Origin: JALEFZ01 sp039820545
GTDB taxonomy: Bacteria; Bacteroidota; Bacteroidia; J057
DNA: 64,000 bases
Assembly (NCBI GenBank): GCA_039820545.1
Contig: JBCBPW010000027.1
Span: 9,795 to 73,794, forward strand
Direction of reading: 5' to 3'
Shown here: one piece after another, positions 36,736 through 46,400 of the stretch
Layout of the letters: every line of letters starts with the position of its first letter
Numbering within the stretch: the first letter of the stretch is position 1
Translations under genes and position numbers: made by a program
Notes under the pieces: model-generated
Told to the model about the DNA's origin: nothing
Databases searched by the model: none
Seen by the model: the letters and a program-made list of their open reading frames with translations, nothing else

Positions 36736-37398
36736 ATGATGAAATCCATTATCTGTGTCCTGCTCATGTTGTCCAGTCTGTGTCTTCCATCGCTTCAAGC
36801 GCAAGGACAAGATGGCTGGCCTGGCATTCCCCCTATTCGAGTAGGTGATCCGCTCGTATTGATTAATCAAACCTCCTTTTTAGTAGTGATGGGAGCAGCT
36901 GCGACCTCCTATGCTATAACCAAATGGGCAGGAGACAATCAGACCCTCAACTTTGCCCTCGTGAGAGGGGGGTACTTCGGTGCGATGTTTCATACATCTA
37001 TAGTGATGGAAAATATAGGGCTTGAAAAGCGATTGGCTCCCTGGTTTGGGATCGGACTAGAACTCAACAACCAGCAGTGGATCGCGCCCAACTACAGTGG
37101 GGCGGGTATGGGATTAAACTCTTATTACAGATGGTATGTATTGGGCAGTCGGAGGTTTAGCCCCTATATGGAACATGGCGCAGGTGTTTTCTATGGTTTT
37201 AGCAAGTTTCCAGAGGGAGGCACAAACTTTACATTTAACCTGACAAGTGCTTTTGGGGTAGAATATACCTTTGACAATCAATATAAAATACGTACCAGCT
37301 ACGGTCATATTCATCATTCCAATAATAACCTATTGGATGTGAACCCTGGGATTGATGGCAATGGAGTTAATGTGACTTTTTTGTGGTCACTTGATTAG
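36736..37398 (+). CDS. PagL-like lipid A deacylase / acyloxyacyl hydrolase family protein
   Basis: The start was set at ATG 36736 (MMKSIICVLLML...), giving a signal peptide that ends LQAQ; the longer frame from 36673 adds a charged leader. The mature part is a beta-rich barrel of about 195 residues. The motif GHIHHSNNNLLDVNPGIDG near the C-terminus resembles the PagL active-site region, in which His and Ser (H-x-S) pair with an acidic residue about 12 residues later. The acidic residue in PagL is Glu; here it aligns with Asp in NPGID. PagL removes the 3-O acyl chain from lipid A in the outer membrane. Activity is inferred. Confidence 0.72.
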   Translation: MMKSIICVLLMLSSLCLPSLQAQGQDGWPGIPPIRVGDPLVLINQTSFLVVMGAAATSYAITKWAGDNQTLNFALVRGGYFGAMFHTSIVMENIGLEKRLAPWFGIGLELNNQQWIAPNYSGAGMGLNSYYRWYVLGSRRFSPYMEHGAGVFYGFSKFPEGGTNFTFNLTSAFGVEYTFDNQYKIRTSYGHIHHSNNNLLDVNPGIDGNGVNVTFLWSLD

Positions 37399-37586
37399 GG
37401 AGAATGAAAATAAGTATAAAGGCCGAAGGATAATCATGTATATTTTCTACGCGCTCTTGGATAGCAGGTGTGCGTCTTTTGTTAAATGATCATTTTTACC
37501 ATATCACTTATAGCAGATCTCTCAGCAAATGATCCAGATATGTATGAAATCACTTGCAATCAGGTCTAGTCTCTAAAATTTTTCCC

Positions 37587-37594
37587 TAATTTTG
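37587..37594 (+). promoter_or_regulatory. Possible -7 promoter element
   Basis: taattttg matches the Bacteroidota -7 consensus TAnnTTTG, 25 bp upstream of the SUFU start codon. No TTG at the usual -33 distance was found, so support is partial. Confidence 0.3.
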
Positions 37595-37618
37595 TCTCCC
37601 ATTTATTTCTTAAACACA

Positions 37619-38338
37619 ATGGAAAAGTCAGAAGCTGGAGATCCCATTTATCGTCATAATGCCCAGGAAGATCAGGATTGGCAAACACCTGAGAAGGTTT
37701 CTTCTCTAGAGGAGATCTCTGATCACATCGAACGATATGTAGGCAATGTAGACATCGTATTTCATGAGATAGTCTCTGACATGGTCCACATAGACGTGCA
37801 TTGGGTGAAACCTACCGTAGAGAAGCCGTTCCATACCTTGATTACATCGGGAATGAGTGATTTGCCTATGACAGTTCCTGAGGGATTAGATGGGCATCAA
37901 TATGCAGAGCTGAGTATCTGCTTGCCTGAAGCATGGGATCTGTCAGAGGAAGGCATGAAAGACACCACCAATTATTGGCCGATCAGCTCTCTCAAATACT
38001 TGGCTCGCTTCCCTCACGTGTACGAGACCTGGCTAGGATTTGGACACACCATTCCCAATGGAGATCCTGCAGAACCCTTCGCAGAAAATGTGGATTTTAA
38101 CACCATGCTCCTCCTACCTTCGGTACTTTTTGACGATGATTTTCGCATACTAGAACTTTCTGATAAGAAGATCCACTTCTACACACTCTTTCCGCTCTAT
38201 CAAGAAGAGGTCGATTTAAAATTGAAGAAAGGTGTCAATGCATTGTACAAGGGCTTTGACAAATATAAGCTCTCAGATATCATCGATATCCAACGTCCAA
38301 ACACTGCCACGCGAAGAAAACGTTTTGGACTATTTTAA
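37619..38338 (+). CDS. Suppressor-of-fused (SUFU) domain protein
   Basis: The ATG at 37619 (MEKSEAGDPIYRH) is preferred; an in-frame TTG 27 bp upstream lies in the promoter-like sequence. The product is 239 residues, soluble, cytoplasmic. The segments VFHEIVSDMVHIDVHWVKP, LITSGMSDLPM, NYWPISSLKYLARFPH and GHTIPNGDPAEPF match the bacterial SUFU family. Bacterial SUFU domains are known mainly as immunity proteins in polymorphic-toxin loci, but stand-alone copies such as this are frequent and their function is unknown. No toxin gene is adjacent. Confidence 0.88.
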   Translation: MEKSEAGDPIYRHNAQEDQDWQTPEKVSSLEEISDHIERYVGNVDIVFHEIVSDMVHIDVHWVKPTVEKPFHTLITSGMSDLPMTVPEGLDGHQYAELSICLPEAWDLSEEGMKDTTNYWPISSLKYLARFPHVYETWLGFGHTIPNGDPAEPFAENVDFNTMLLLPSVLFDDDFRILELSDKKIHFYTLFPLYQEEVDLKLKKGVNALYKGFDKYKLSDIIDIQRPNTATRRKRFGLF

Positions 38339-38628
38339 GCGAAAATTTTACATCTAAATATTGATATTTTTCTATCTCTTCTCCCCCGAATCTAGCACTC
38401 CGCTAGGTTTTACATTTCCATTATCTAAATTTTTGAAAAAAATAAAACGCTTTAAGTAACTGATTGCAAGTCTCTCCCGTTAATGAACAAAAGGACTTTA
38501 GGCCAAAAGGCCAAAATAATCTTACTTTTATGTGGTACGAACGGCTTTTTTAACTATCTTGGTTTTGGAAAGTATGCATGCATACTAAAAAAGGACAAAA
38601 ATACTTACTCGAAATAAAGCATAAGCTG

Positions 38629-40422
38629 ATGGATACAGTATCTCACAAACAAGCAATCAAGGGAGGAGAATTCCTCATTCGCGAAACTGATGCACAGGAT
38701 ATCTTCATTCCTGAAGAGTTTTCTGAAGAGCAAAAGATGATGGCACAAGCTTGCCAAGATTTTATTGACACCGAAATCACGCCCCACATAGAGCGCATTG
38801 ATTCGATGGAAGAAGGATTGATGCCTTCTATCGTCGAGAAAGCAGGGGAACTCGGCTTATTGGGTGTGACTGTACCTGAAGAATACGGCGGATTGGGCAT
38901 GAGCTTCAACACTTCTATGTTGATGGCTGACATCATTGGCTCTGCGGGATCTTTCTCCACTACCTATGGTGCGCATACGGGTATTGGTACATTGCCGATC
39001 CAGTACTATGGAAATGAAGCGCAGAAAGCCAAGTATCTCCCCAAACTAGCTTCGGGCGAGTGGAAAGCTTGTTACTGTTTGACAGAGCCAGGTGCAGGAT
39101 CTGACGCCAACAGTGGCAAGACGAAAGCTGAGCTGAATGAAGCTGGAACGCATTATCTGATCACAGGTCAGAAGATGTGGATCTCCAATGCGGGATTCGC
39201 AGATGTCTTCATCGTATTCGCTAAGATAGAAGATGACAAGAATCTGACAGCATTTATCGTAGAGAAAGACTTCGGAGGCATTACGATGGGTGACGAAGAA
39301 AAGAAGCTAGGGATCAAAGGATCTTCTACGCGCCAGGTATTCTTCGACAAGACACCTGTCCCTGTAGAAAATATGCTAGCGGATCGTCAGTTAGGATTCA
39401 AAATCGCAGTGAATATCCTCAACATTGGACGTATCAAACTAGGCGCGGGTGTGATTGGAGGAGCCAAGGAGACCGTCAGCTATGCTACACGCTACGCCAA
39501 TGAGCGCAAGCAGTTTGGACAGTCTATCTCTAACTTCGGAGCGATCAAGCACAAGCTAGCTGAGATGACTATCCGCACGTTTGCGACCGAAGCAGCCAGC
39601 TATCGCGCAGGACAAGACATCGAAGATAAAATCCAAGATTTGGAAGCAAAGGGACTTCCTAAAGAGCAAGCGTTGCTGAAGGGCGTAGAGCAGTTTGCCA
39701 TTGAGGCCGCCATCATCAAAGTACACGGTTCTGAGGTCCTTGATTATGTCGTAGACGAAGGCGTGCAAGTACTAGGGGGTATGGGCTTCTCTGCTGATGC
39801 ACCCATGGAGCGTGGCTACCGCGATGCGCGTATCTCGCGAATCTACGAAGGCACCAATGAAATCAACCGCATGTTGCTCGTAGGGATGATCCTCAAGCGT
39901 GCCATGAAAGGCGAGCTAGACATCATGGGACCTGCCATGGCGGTAGCCAATGAACTGACAGGTTTGCCTGACTTCTCTGAGCCTGGAGATGAGTTGTTTG
40001 CACAAGAGAAGAAGACGCTGAAGAATCTGAAGAAAGCCATCTTGATGGTAGCAGGTAAGGCAGCGCAGGATCTAGGAGCTTCTCTCAATGATGAGCAAGA
40101 AATCCTGATGAACCTAGCCGATATGATTATCGAGGTATACGCTGCTGAGTGTACGCTTCTGCGTGCCGAGAAGCTGGCGAGCCAGCGTGGGGAAGAGGCT
40201 GTAGTACACCAGATCAACATGGCAAAGGTATACCTCTACGAAGCCGTAGATAAGGTATGGTTGGCTGGTAAGGAGGCATTGGCTGCCTTTGCGAAGGAAG
40301 ATGAGCAGACGGTACTGATGATGGGACTCAAGCGCTTTACCAAAGCGCCACTCGTAAACACGAAGAAGCTACGTCGTGAGATCGCGGATCACTTGATCGC
40401 GACTAATGGCTACGCATTCTAA
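38629..40422 (+). CDS. Acyl-CoA dehydrogenase (long-chain, VLCAD/ACAD9-like)
   Basis: The start is set at ATG 38629 (MDTVSHKQAIKGGEFLI), where homologues begin; the frame extends to 38578 without family support. The product is 597 residues. It has the acyl-CoA dehydrogenase fold with FAD/substrate motifs CYCLTEPGAGSDA and ISNAGFADVF, and the IYEGTNEINR motif near residue 415, containing the catalytic Glu of the VLCAD type. A C-terminal extension of about 150 residues is also VLCAD-like. It catalyses the first step of fatty-acid beta-oxidation, passing electrons to ETF. It forms its own transcription unit, with a terminator. Confidence 0.9.
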   Translation: MDTVSHKQAIKGGEFLIRETDAQDIFIPEEFSEEQKMMAQACQDFIDTEITPHIERIDSMEEGLMPSIVEKAGELGLLGVTVPEEYGGLGMSFNTSMLMADIIGSAGSFSTTYGAHTGIGTLPIQYYGNEAQKAKYLPKLASGEWKACYCLTEPGAGSDANSGKTKAELNEAGTHYLITGQKMWISNAGFADVFIVFAKIEDDKNLTAFIVEKDFGGITMGDEEKKLGIKGSSTRQVFFDKTPVPVENMLADRQLGFKIAVNILNIGRIKLGAGVIGGAKETVSYATRYANERKQFGQSISNFGAIKHKLAEMTIRTFATEAASYRAGQDIEDKIQDLEAKGLPKEQALLKGVEQFAIEAAIIKVHGSEVLDYVVDEGVQVLGGMGFSADAPMERGYRDARISRIYEGTNEINRMLLVGMILKRAMKGELDIMGPAMAVANELTGLPDFSEPGDELFAQEKKTLKNLKKAILMVAGKAAQDLGASLNDEQEILMNLADMIIEVYAAECTLLRAEKLASQRGEEAVVHQINMAKVYLYEAVDKVWLAGKEALAAFAKEDEQTVLMMGLKRFTKAPLVNTKKLRREIADHLIATNGYAF

Positions 40423-40452
40423 GAATATTCTCGCTTAAACCTATGAGGGTTG

Positions 40453-40479
40453 GCCCTGCCGTATGGTGGGGCTTTTTTT
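40453..40479 (+). terminator. Rho-independent terminator
   Basis: Stem gccctgcc (40453-40460) with ggtggggc (40465-40472), including two wobble pairs, then seven T residues. Confidence 0.85.
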
Positions 40480-40578
40480 GTGGAAATACCTAACATATTT
40501 TACAACTTAGTACATACGAGAGACTCTTTTAATCATGATCGTGTATACACCACTTTCCACTGACCTAATCTTTCAACC

Positions 40579-41667
40579 ATGAGTTTTCCGCTGATCCATT
40601 TCTTTTCTTGCCTCACACTTTGTGGGATAGTTCTTACCCTGTACTACGGAGGTATTTTTGCCTGGGTCGCTTATCGTGCTCAAAAGATCGATCATGTAGA
40701 TCTTCCTGATGTCGAGACACTTTCTCCTATGACCCTGCGTTACCTTTGGATAGGATATTCAGATTGGAATCTACTCATCGTCAATTTCTTTTCAGCAGTG
40801 AAAAAAGGGGTGTATCGTCTGACGTGGAAATCGCAGTCGGAAGGTTTTATCATGGATTTGATAGACCCGATGGCTTTTCGTGCCTTACCTTCGGAGGAAC
40901 GTGTTGGGCTCGGCTTCAATGGACATCCTCTAAATCGGATCATCACGCGTGCAGAAAAAACTAAAATGATTGATAGCTTGATGCTTCAGGTAGACCACTC
41001 CATGAGGAAGAATCTCAAGAATTATCATCTACCAACGAATCTGATATTTGTGATAGGATTCTTACTGACAAGTGCCATGGTATTGGGACTAATGTACGTT
41101 TGGGCAGGACTGGATCTTTGGTCACTGATTCCCGTGGGCATATTTATGTTCTTCTTGGCATTTTACACGCAGTTTGTCTTGGGAAAGTGGATTGATGACA
41201 CCTATCTGGAGCGTCAGCCAGGACAAGCTTGGGGAAACTGGGTAAGAAATTCCCTCTACATGATTTTATGGGGTAAGAATATGAGTGCCAAAGATACGCA
41301 GTGGTACCAAAGTTTATTGACAAAGATCTCCCTAGCTGCTCAAGTAGGCATAGTGATATTTATCATGTATCAGACGAATTCCTTACTTACAGGTGTGTTT
41401 TGGATATTGGTGATTGCCCAGTTGTTTCTTTATCTCACATTCAGTCAGCTCAATGCAAGCGGTACAGCTATCCAAAGAAAAATTCAGGCATATCGAGAGG
41501 AATTGATTCAGTCAGATGGTCCAGAAGATGCACAAGTGCCAAAATGGATCGCTTTAGATCTTCCCTGTAGGGAAATGTACAGTATCGCAGAGCTTTATAC
41601 AGGGAGGCAATACCAGGGACATAAGCGATATGCGATGTATGCGCGCATGCCAGGAAAGTATGGTTGA
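40579..41667 (+). CDS. Integral membrane protein of unknown function
   Basis: A 362-residue membrane protein with helices at about 7-30, 152-175, 180-202, 258-278 and 282-300. A cytoplasmic or periplasmic region lies between the first and second helices (about 31-150), with LSPMTLRYLW and a basic RAEKTKMIDSL stretch. The layout recalls the membrane half of DUF2207 proteins, which place an SP-M-x-L/A-R-Y motif in front of helices, but the N-terminal DUF2207 domain is absent. No transport or enzyme motif was recognised. Confidence 0.65.
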   Translation: MSFPLIHFFSCLTLCGIVLTLYYGGIFAWVAYRAQKIDHVDLPDVETLSPMTLRYLWIGYSDWNLLIVNFFSAVKKGVYRLTWKSQSEGFIMDLIDPMAFRALPSEERVGLGFNGHPLNRIITRAEKTKMIDSLMLQVDHSMRKNLKNYHLPTNLIFVIGFLLTSAMVLGLMYVWAGLDLWSLIPVGIFMFFLAFYTQFVLGKWIDDTYLERQPGQAWGNWVRNSLYMILWGKNMSAKDTQWYQSLLTKISLAAQVGIVIFIMYQTNSLLTGVFWILVIAQLFLYLTFSQLNASGTAIQRKIQAYREELIQSDGPEDAQVPKWIALDLPCREMYSIAELYTGRQYQGHKRYAMYARMPGKYG

Positions 41668-42122
41668 TGCACAAGAGACGGTTCATGATGCTATTTTGAT
41701 ACGAGGGATTTCGTTTACATGTGGCTACTTTAGGTAATTAGGTATTTACTTTGTCTCTTTCTATAGGAAAAATAAGTGTTTGTTTTACTTTATATCTAAC
41801 ACCTAAAGAGCTACTTGTTGAATGGATTTTTTTACGATAAGTTGAAGTATTTAGTGATTGTCTTTTGAAAATTAAGCGCTGTAAAAGTCACAGAAAAACA
41901 ATTTAAATCTCGTAAGGATTCGCATATATTTAGCCTTGTGGATTTATTCGAAAGAAAGATATTGTTAATGGAATATTACATGAAGATATATGACTTTTAT
42001 GCATTTTAAAGACGATTAGGATAGATTATAGAGAAGGAAGCTCGAAGTAAAAATTAAAGCGTAGAGTTTCTGATAACACCTTTTTGTCAAAAAATACATA
42101 GAAGAAGATCACGCAGGTTTGT
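41668..42122. other. AT-rich intergenic region
   Basis: No gene, strong hairpin or exact promoter consensus seen. It probably carries the promoter and leader of the receiver-domain gene at 42123. Confidence 0.45.
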
Positions 42123-42560
42123 ATGAAAAAATTTAGTCAGGGAAATATATTATTAGTAGAGGATAGTACGACAGATGCGGATATTGCGATGATGTCGATT
42201 CGTAAGTCAGGGCTTAGAGTGAGTACAGAATGGGTAAGTAATGGACTAGAAGCATTGACATATCTCAGACGATCCCAAGAGTTTGACGTGCAAGTCGATC
42301 TCATGATCCTCGATTTGAAAATGCCGCTGATGAATGGCTGGGAACTACTTGGACAAATGAAGGAAGAGGAGCTGATCAGCTTTCCCATTGTGGTTATGTC
42401 TGCCTCGGAAATGCCTAAGGATCGCGAACGTGTTTTTCAGCTTGGAGCCAATGCCTTTTATGTCAAGCCTTACAGTCTGCAAGCCAGTTTTAAAGTCTTT
42501 GAGCAGTTACTCAATCAGTGGATCGTCAATAGAGAGCAGGTGTACAAGCGCAGTGGTTGA
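42123..42560 (+). CDS. Stand-alone response-regulator receiver protein
   Basis: A 145-residue CheY-like protein with only a receiver domain. Acidic pocket Glu13-Asp14, phospho-acceptor Asp64 in LMILDLKMPL, Ser93 in VMSAS and Lys115 in YVKPYS are all present, so it should be phosphorylatable. No output domain follows. No histidine kinase is adjacent; such single-domain receivers usually serve remote kinases, phosphorelays or protein-protein switching. A second one lies at 61730-62146. Confidence 0.9.
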   Translation: MKKFSQGNILLVEDSTTDADIAMMSIRKSGLRVSTEWVSNGLEALTYLRRSQEFDVQVDLMILDLKMPLMNGWELLGQMKEEELISFPIVVMSASEMPKDRERVFQLGANAFYVKPYSLQASFKVFEQLLNQWIVNREQVYKRSG

Positions 42561-42768
42561 TCTTTTCATAAACGCATGCTTGCCATTTCTAAAGAGATTG
42601 CAAAAAGCATGCATCATGCATTCAAGCATCGATCATGTGAGTTCAAGCCAGAATTATTTTGTTTGCCTCCAATTTTACCTGAAAACGTAAACATGAAGGG
42701 TAGAAAATTGGACTAGGAGAGGTAATTTTTTACATTAACCTTCTAATGGTTAAACAAAATAACAAAAA

Positions 42769-43359
42769 ATGAAACAACTCACACATGTACTCATAGTATT
42801 GATAGCCATCTGGCTATTTAGTTGTGCGTCAGAACAGTCTGGTACGGAGGGACAGGAAAGTGCTGCAACTACCCAAACAGAAGAAGCTCCCTCTACTGCT
42901 TTTGAAATCTCAGTGACAGATCCTGAGGCTGCCAGCCCACGCAAGATGTTGAAGGGAACCATCGGTGATATAGGTGTCACCATCGACTACAGTAGTCCTG
43001 CTGTCAAGGAGCGTACCATCTGGGGAGACCTTGTTCCGTATGGAGAGGTATGGCGTACGGGAGCTAACGAAGCTACGACAATTGAATTTTCAAGAGACGT
43101 TGTCATTTCAGGTCAGGAACTTCCACAGGGAAAGTATGCATTCTTCTCCATTCCATTTGAAGACAATTGGACGCTCATTTTCAACCGCACAGCGAAACAA
43201 TTTGGTGCGTTCAACTATGACGAGAAAGAAGACGTCACGCGTGTGGCAGTCAAGCCTCAGCCTGTAGCAGAGTCTACGGAGAATATGGAGTTTATGCTTG
43301 ATGGCAACAAAGTCGTTTTAGCTTGGGAGAAACTGAAAGTAGCTTTCCCTGTGGAGTAG
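42769..43359 (+). CDS. DUF2911 lipoprotein
   Basis: A 196-residue lipoprotein (LFSC, Cys19). After a linker rich in Ser, Thr, Glu and Gln (about 20-50) comes a DUF2911 domain, recognised by VTIDYSSPAVKERTIWGDLVP, GEVWRTGANEATTI, and ELPQGKYAFFSIP. DUF2911 is common in Bacteroidota envelope proteins; its function is unknown. It ends just before a long bidirectional hairpin shared with metH. Confidence 0.85.
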   Translation: MKQLTHVLIVLIAIWLFSCASEQSGTEGQESAATTQTEEAPSTAFEISVTDPEAASPRKMLKGTIGDIGVTIDYSSPAVKERTIWGDLVPYGEVWRTGANEATTIEFSRDVVISGQELPQGKYAFFSIPFEDNWTLIFNRTAKQFGAFNYDEKEDVTRVAVKPQPVAESTENMEFMLDGNKVVLAWEKLKVAFPVE

Positions 43360-43393
43360 GGGATAGGCTATTTATTTTTGACAGTAACAATAA

Positions 43394-43425
43394 AGAGGGC
43401 AGATCGATTCACCGATCTGCCCTCT
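43394..43425. terminator. Bidirectional terminator between DUF2911 gene and metH
   Basis: Perfect 13-bp stem agagggcagatcg (43394-43406) with cgatctgccctct (43413-43425) and a 6-base loop, located between two convergent genes. Confidence 0.85.
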
Positions 43426-43458
43426 TCGTAGGAACACCGTCATGGCGTGTTCGTCTAG

Positions 43459-46400
43459 CTAGTAAGCCAGATAAGCCGACATCCATTTTTCCATCTCCTC
43501 AAAGCTGATTCCCTTTCGTTCTGCTAAGCTTGCAATTTGCTCCTTCGTCACCTTACCGATCCCAAAGTACTTTGACTCAGGGTGTCCCATGTAGAGACCA
43601 CTGACAGAAGCCGTAGGATACATAGCGAGAGACTCGGTGAGTGTGATGCCGATCTTATTTTCTATATCCAATAAATCCCAAAGTGTGAGTTTTTCTGTAT
43701 GGTCAGGATTGGCTGGGTAGCCTGGCGCAGGACGGATTCCCTGGTAGGTTTCACGAATCAGATCCTTATTGGAGAGATCTTCCGTCGGGGCATAGCCCCA
43801 GAATTCCTTGCGCACGCGCTGGTGCATCCGCTCCGCGAAAGCCTCCGCCAATCGGTCAGCAAGTGCTTTCAGCATGATGCTATTGTAGTCGTCATGTGCC
43901 GCTTCAAACTCTGCGATCTTCACTTCGATCCCGTGTCCAGTCGTGACCGCAAATGCCCCTATATGATCAGGTCTTCCCGTTTCTTTTGGTGCGCAGAAGT
44001 CGGCCATCGAAAAGCTGTTGGCCCCTCTCTTCTCCGCTTGTTGGCGCGGATTGAAAAACTTGGCCTGTACCTCTGATCTGGTTTCGTCAGTATATACCTC
44101 TATATCATCCTGATCGACGGTATTGGCAGGGAAGAGACCTATGATGCCCTTAGCCGTCAACCACTTTTCTTCAATGATCTGCTGAAGCATATACTGCGCA
44201 TCGGCAAAGAGTTTCTTCGCTTCTGCGCCCTTCTCAGGATGATCGAGTATGTCTGGATATTTTCCTTTGATCTCCCATGTATAGAAGAAAGGCGTCCAGT
44301 CGATGTAGCGCGCTAACTCTGCCAAATCATAGTCCTCAAATACGTGGATGCCTGCTTGCTTGGGAGCAGGAGGCACGCCATGATCCCAATTGATGGGGTA
44401 CTTGTTGGCGCGGGCCTCTTCCAGGCTCAAGTAACGCTTTTTTGCCTGACGGGCCAGATGACCTTCACGGAGTTTGTTATACTCCTCTCTGATATTCTGT
44501 CCAAAGGCCGCGACCTGATCCCGATCTTCAGATACCAATTGTTGGCCTACAGGTACTGCCTTGGAAGCATCCAGCACGTGGACAATGGTTCCTTTATACT
44601 TAGGAGCGATCTTGACAGCTGTATGGATGCGGGAGGTCGTAGCTCCACCAATCAAGAGAGGGAGATCCATCCCGCGTTTTTCCATTTCTTCTGCGATGTA
44701 GACCATTTCATCGAGAGAAGGTGTGATCAAACCTGACAATCCGATCATATCGACTTGATGCTTTTCGGCTTCGTCCAGAATTCGCTCCATAGGCACCATT
44801 ACACCGATATCGATCACTTCGAAGTTGTTGCAAGCCATGACGACGCCTACGATATTTTTTCCAATGTCATGTACATCGCCTTTGACGGTTGCCATGAGGA
44901 CTTTTCCTGCTGATGTGCTGGCACCTTCTGACTTTTCTTCTTCTATGTAAGGTGTCAAGTAGGCTACTGCTCGCTTCATCACACGGGCAGACTTGACCAC
45001 CTGTGGGAGAAACATTTTTCCTTCTCCAAATAAATCACCCACGATATTCATTCCATCCATCAAAGGCCCTTCAATAACTTCCAATGGACGGTCATACGCT
45101 TGACGCGCTTCTTCTGTATCTTCTTCTATATAGTCTACAATTCCATTGATGAGGGCGTGAGATAGGCGCTTTTGAACGGGTTCCTCCCTCCATTCCAAAT
45201 TGACGATACGCTTGGCACCCGACTGCTTGACGCTGTCAGCAAAGTCTACTAGACGCTCTGTTGCATCGTCTCGACGATTCAGTAGCACATCTTCTACTTT
45301 GTCTCGAAGATCCGTAGGTACTTCCTCATATACTTGTAGCATACCTGCATTCACAATCCCCATATCCATACCTGCACGGATCGCATGATATAAGAAAACA
45401 GCGTGAATGGCCTCTCTTACAGCATTATTTCCTCGAAAAGAAAAGGAAATATTAGAAACCCCACCACTGACCATCGCACCAGGAAGGTTTTCCTTGATCC
45501 ATTGGGTTGCTTGGATAAAGTCTACGCCGTAATTGTTGTGCTCGTCGATGCCCGTAGCCACAGCAAATATGTTGGGATCAAAAATGATGTCCCAAGGTTT
45601 CATCCCCACCTGCTTCGTCAGGATGTTGTAGGCCCTGGCACAGATCTCAATTTTACGTTCAAAGGTATCGGCCTGTCCCGCTTCATCAAAAGCCATGACG
45701 ACTACAGCTGCACCATACTTTCGGATGAGATTCGCTTGCTTGATGAAGGCTTCCTCTCCTTCTTTCATAGAGATAGAGTTCACGACTCCCTTCCCTTGTA
45801 TACATTTGAGTCCCGCTTCGATCACCTCAAACTTGGAGGAATCGATCATGATGGGGACACGAGAAATGTCAGGTTCTGCCGCCAACAAGTTCAGAAACCT
45901 AATCATGGCTTCTTTAGAATCCAACATCCCTTCATCCATGTTGATATCGATCATCTGGGCACCACCTTCTACTTGTTGGCGGGCGACAGACAGCGCTTCA
46001 TCGTAGTTCCCTTCTTTGATGAGCCTAGCAAAGCGGCGTGATCCCGTGACATTGGTTCTCTCGCCTATATTGACAAAGGGAATATTTTCGGTCAAGGTCA
46101 AAGGCTCCAAGCCTGAAAATGTTGGTCTAGGCTTTTCTTCGGGAATGATGCGAGGCGCATGTGCAGCGGCTTCCTCCGCAATGGCTTGTATATGCTCAGG
46201 CGTCGACCCACAGCATCCACCAACAATATTGACCAAGCCTTGCTCCAAAAACGGACGGATCAGCTTCGCCATTGCCGCAGGAGACTGATCATACTCTCCA
46301 AATTCGTTGGGAAGACCCGCATTGGGATAGGCTGAGATAGGCACGTGTGCCACACGCGAGAGATCCTTGATGTATTGAAGGAGTTGCTTCGCACCCAGGG

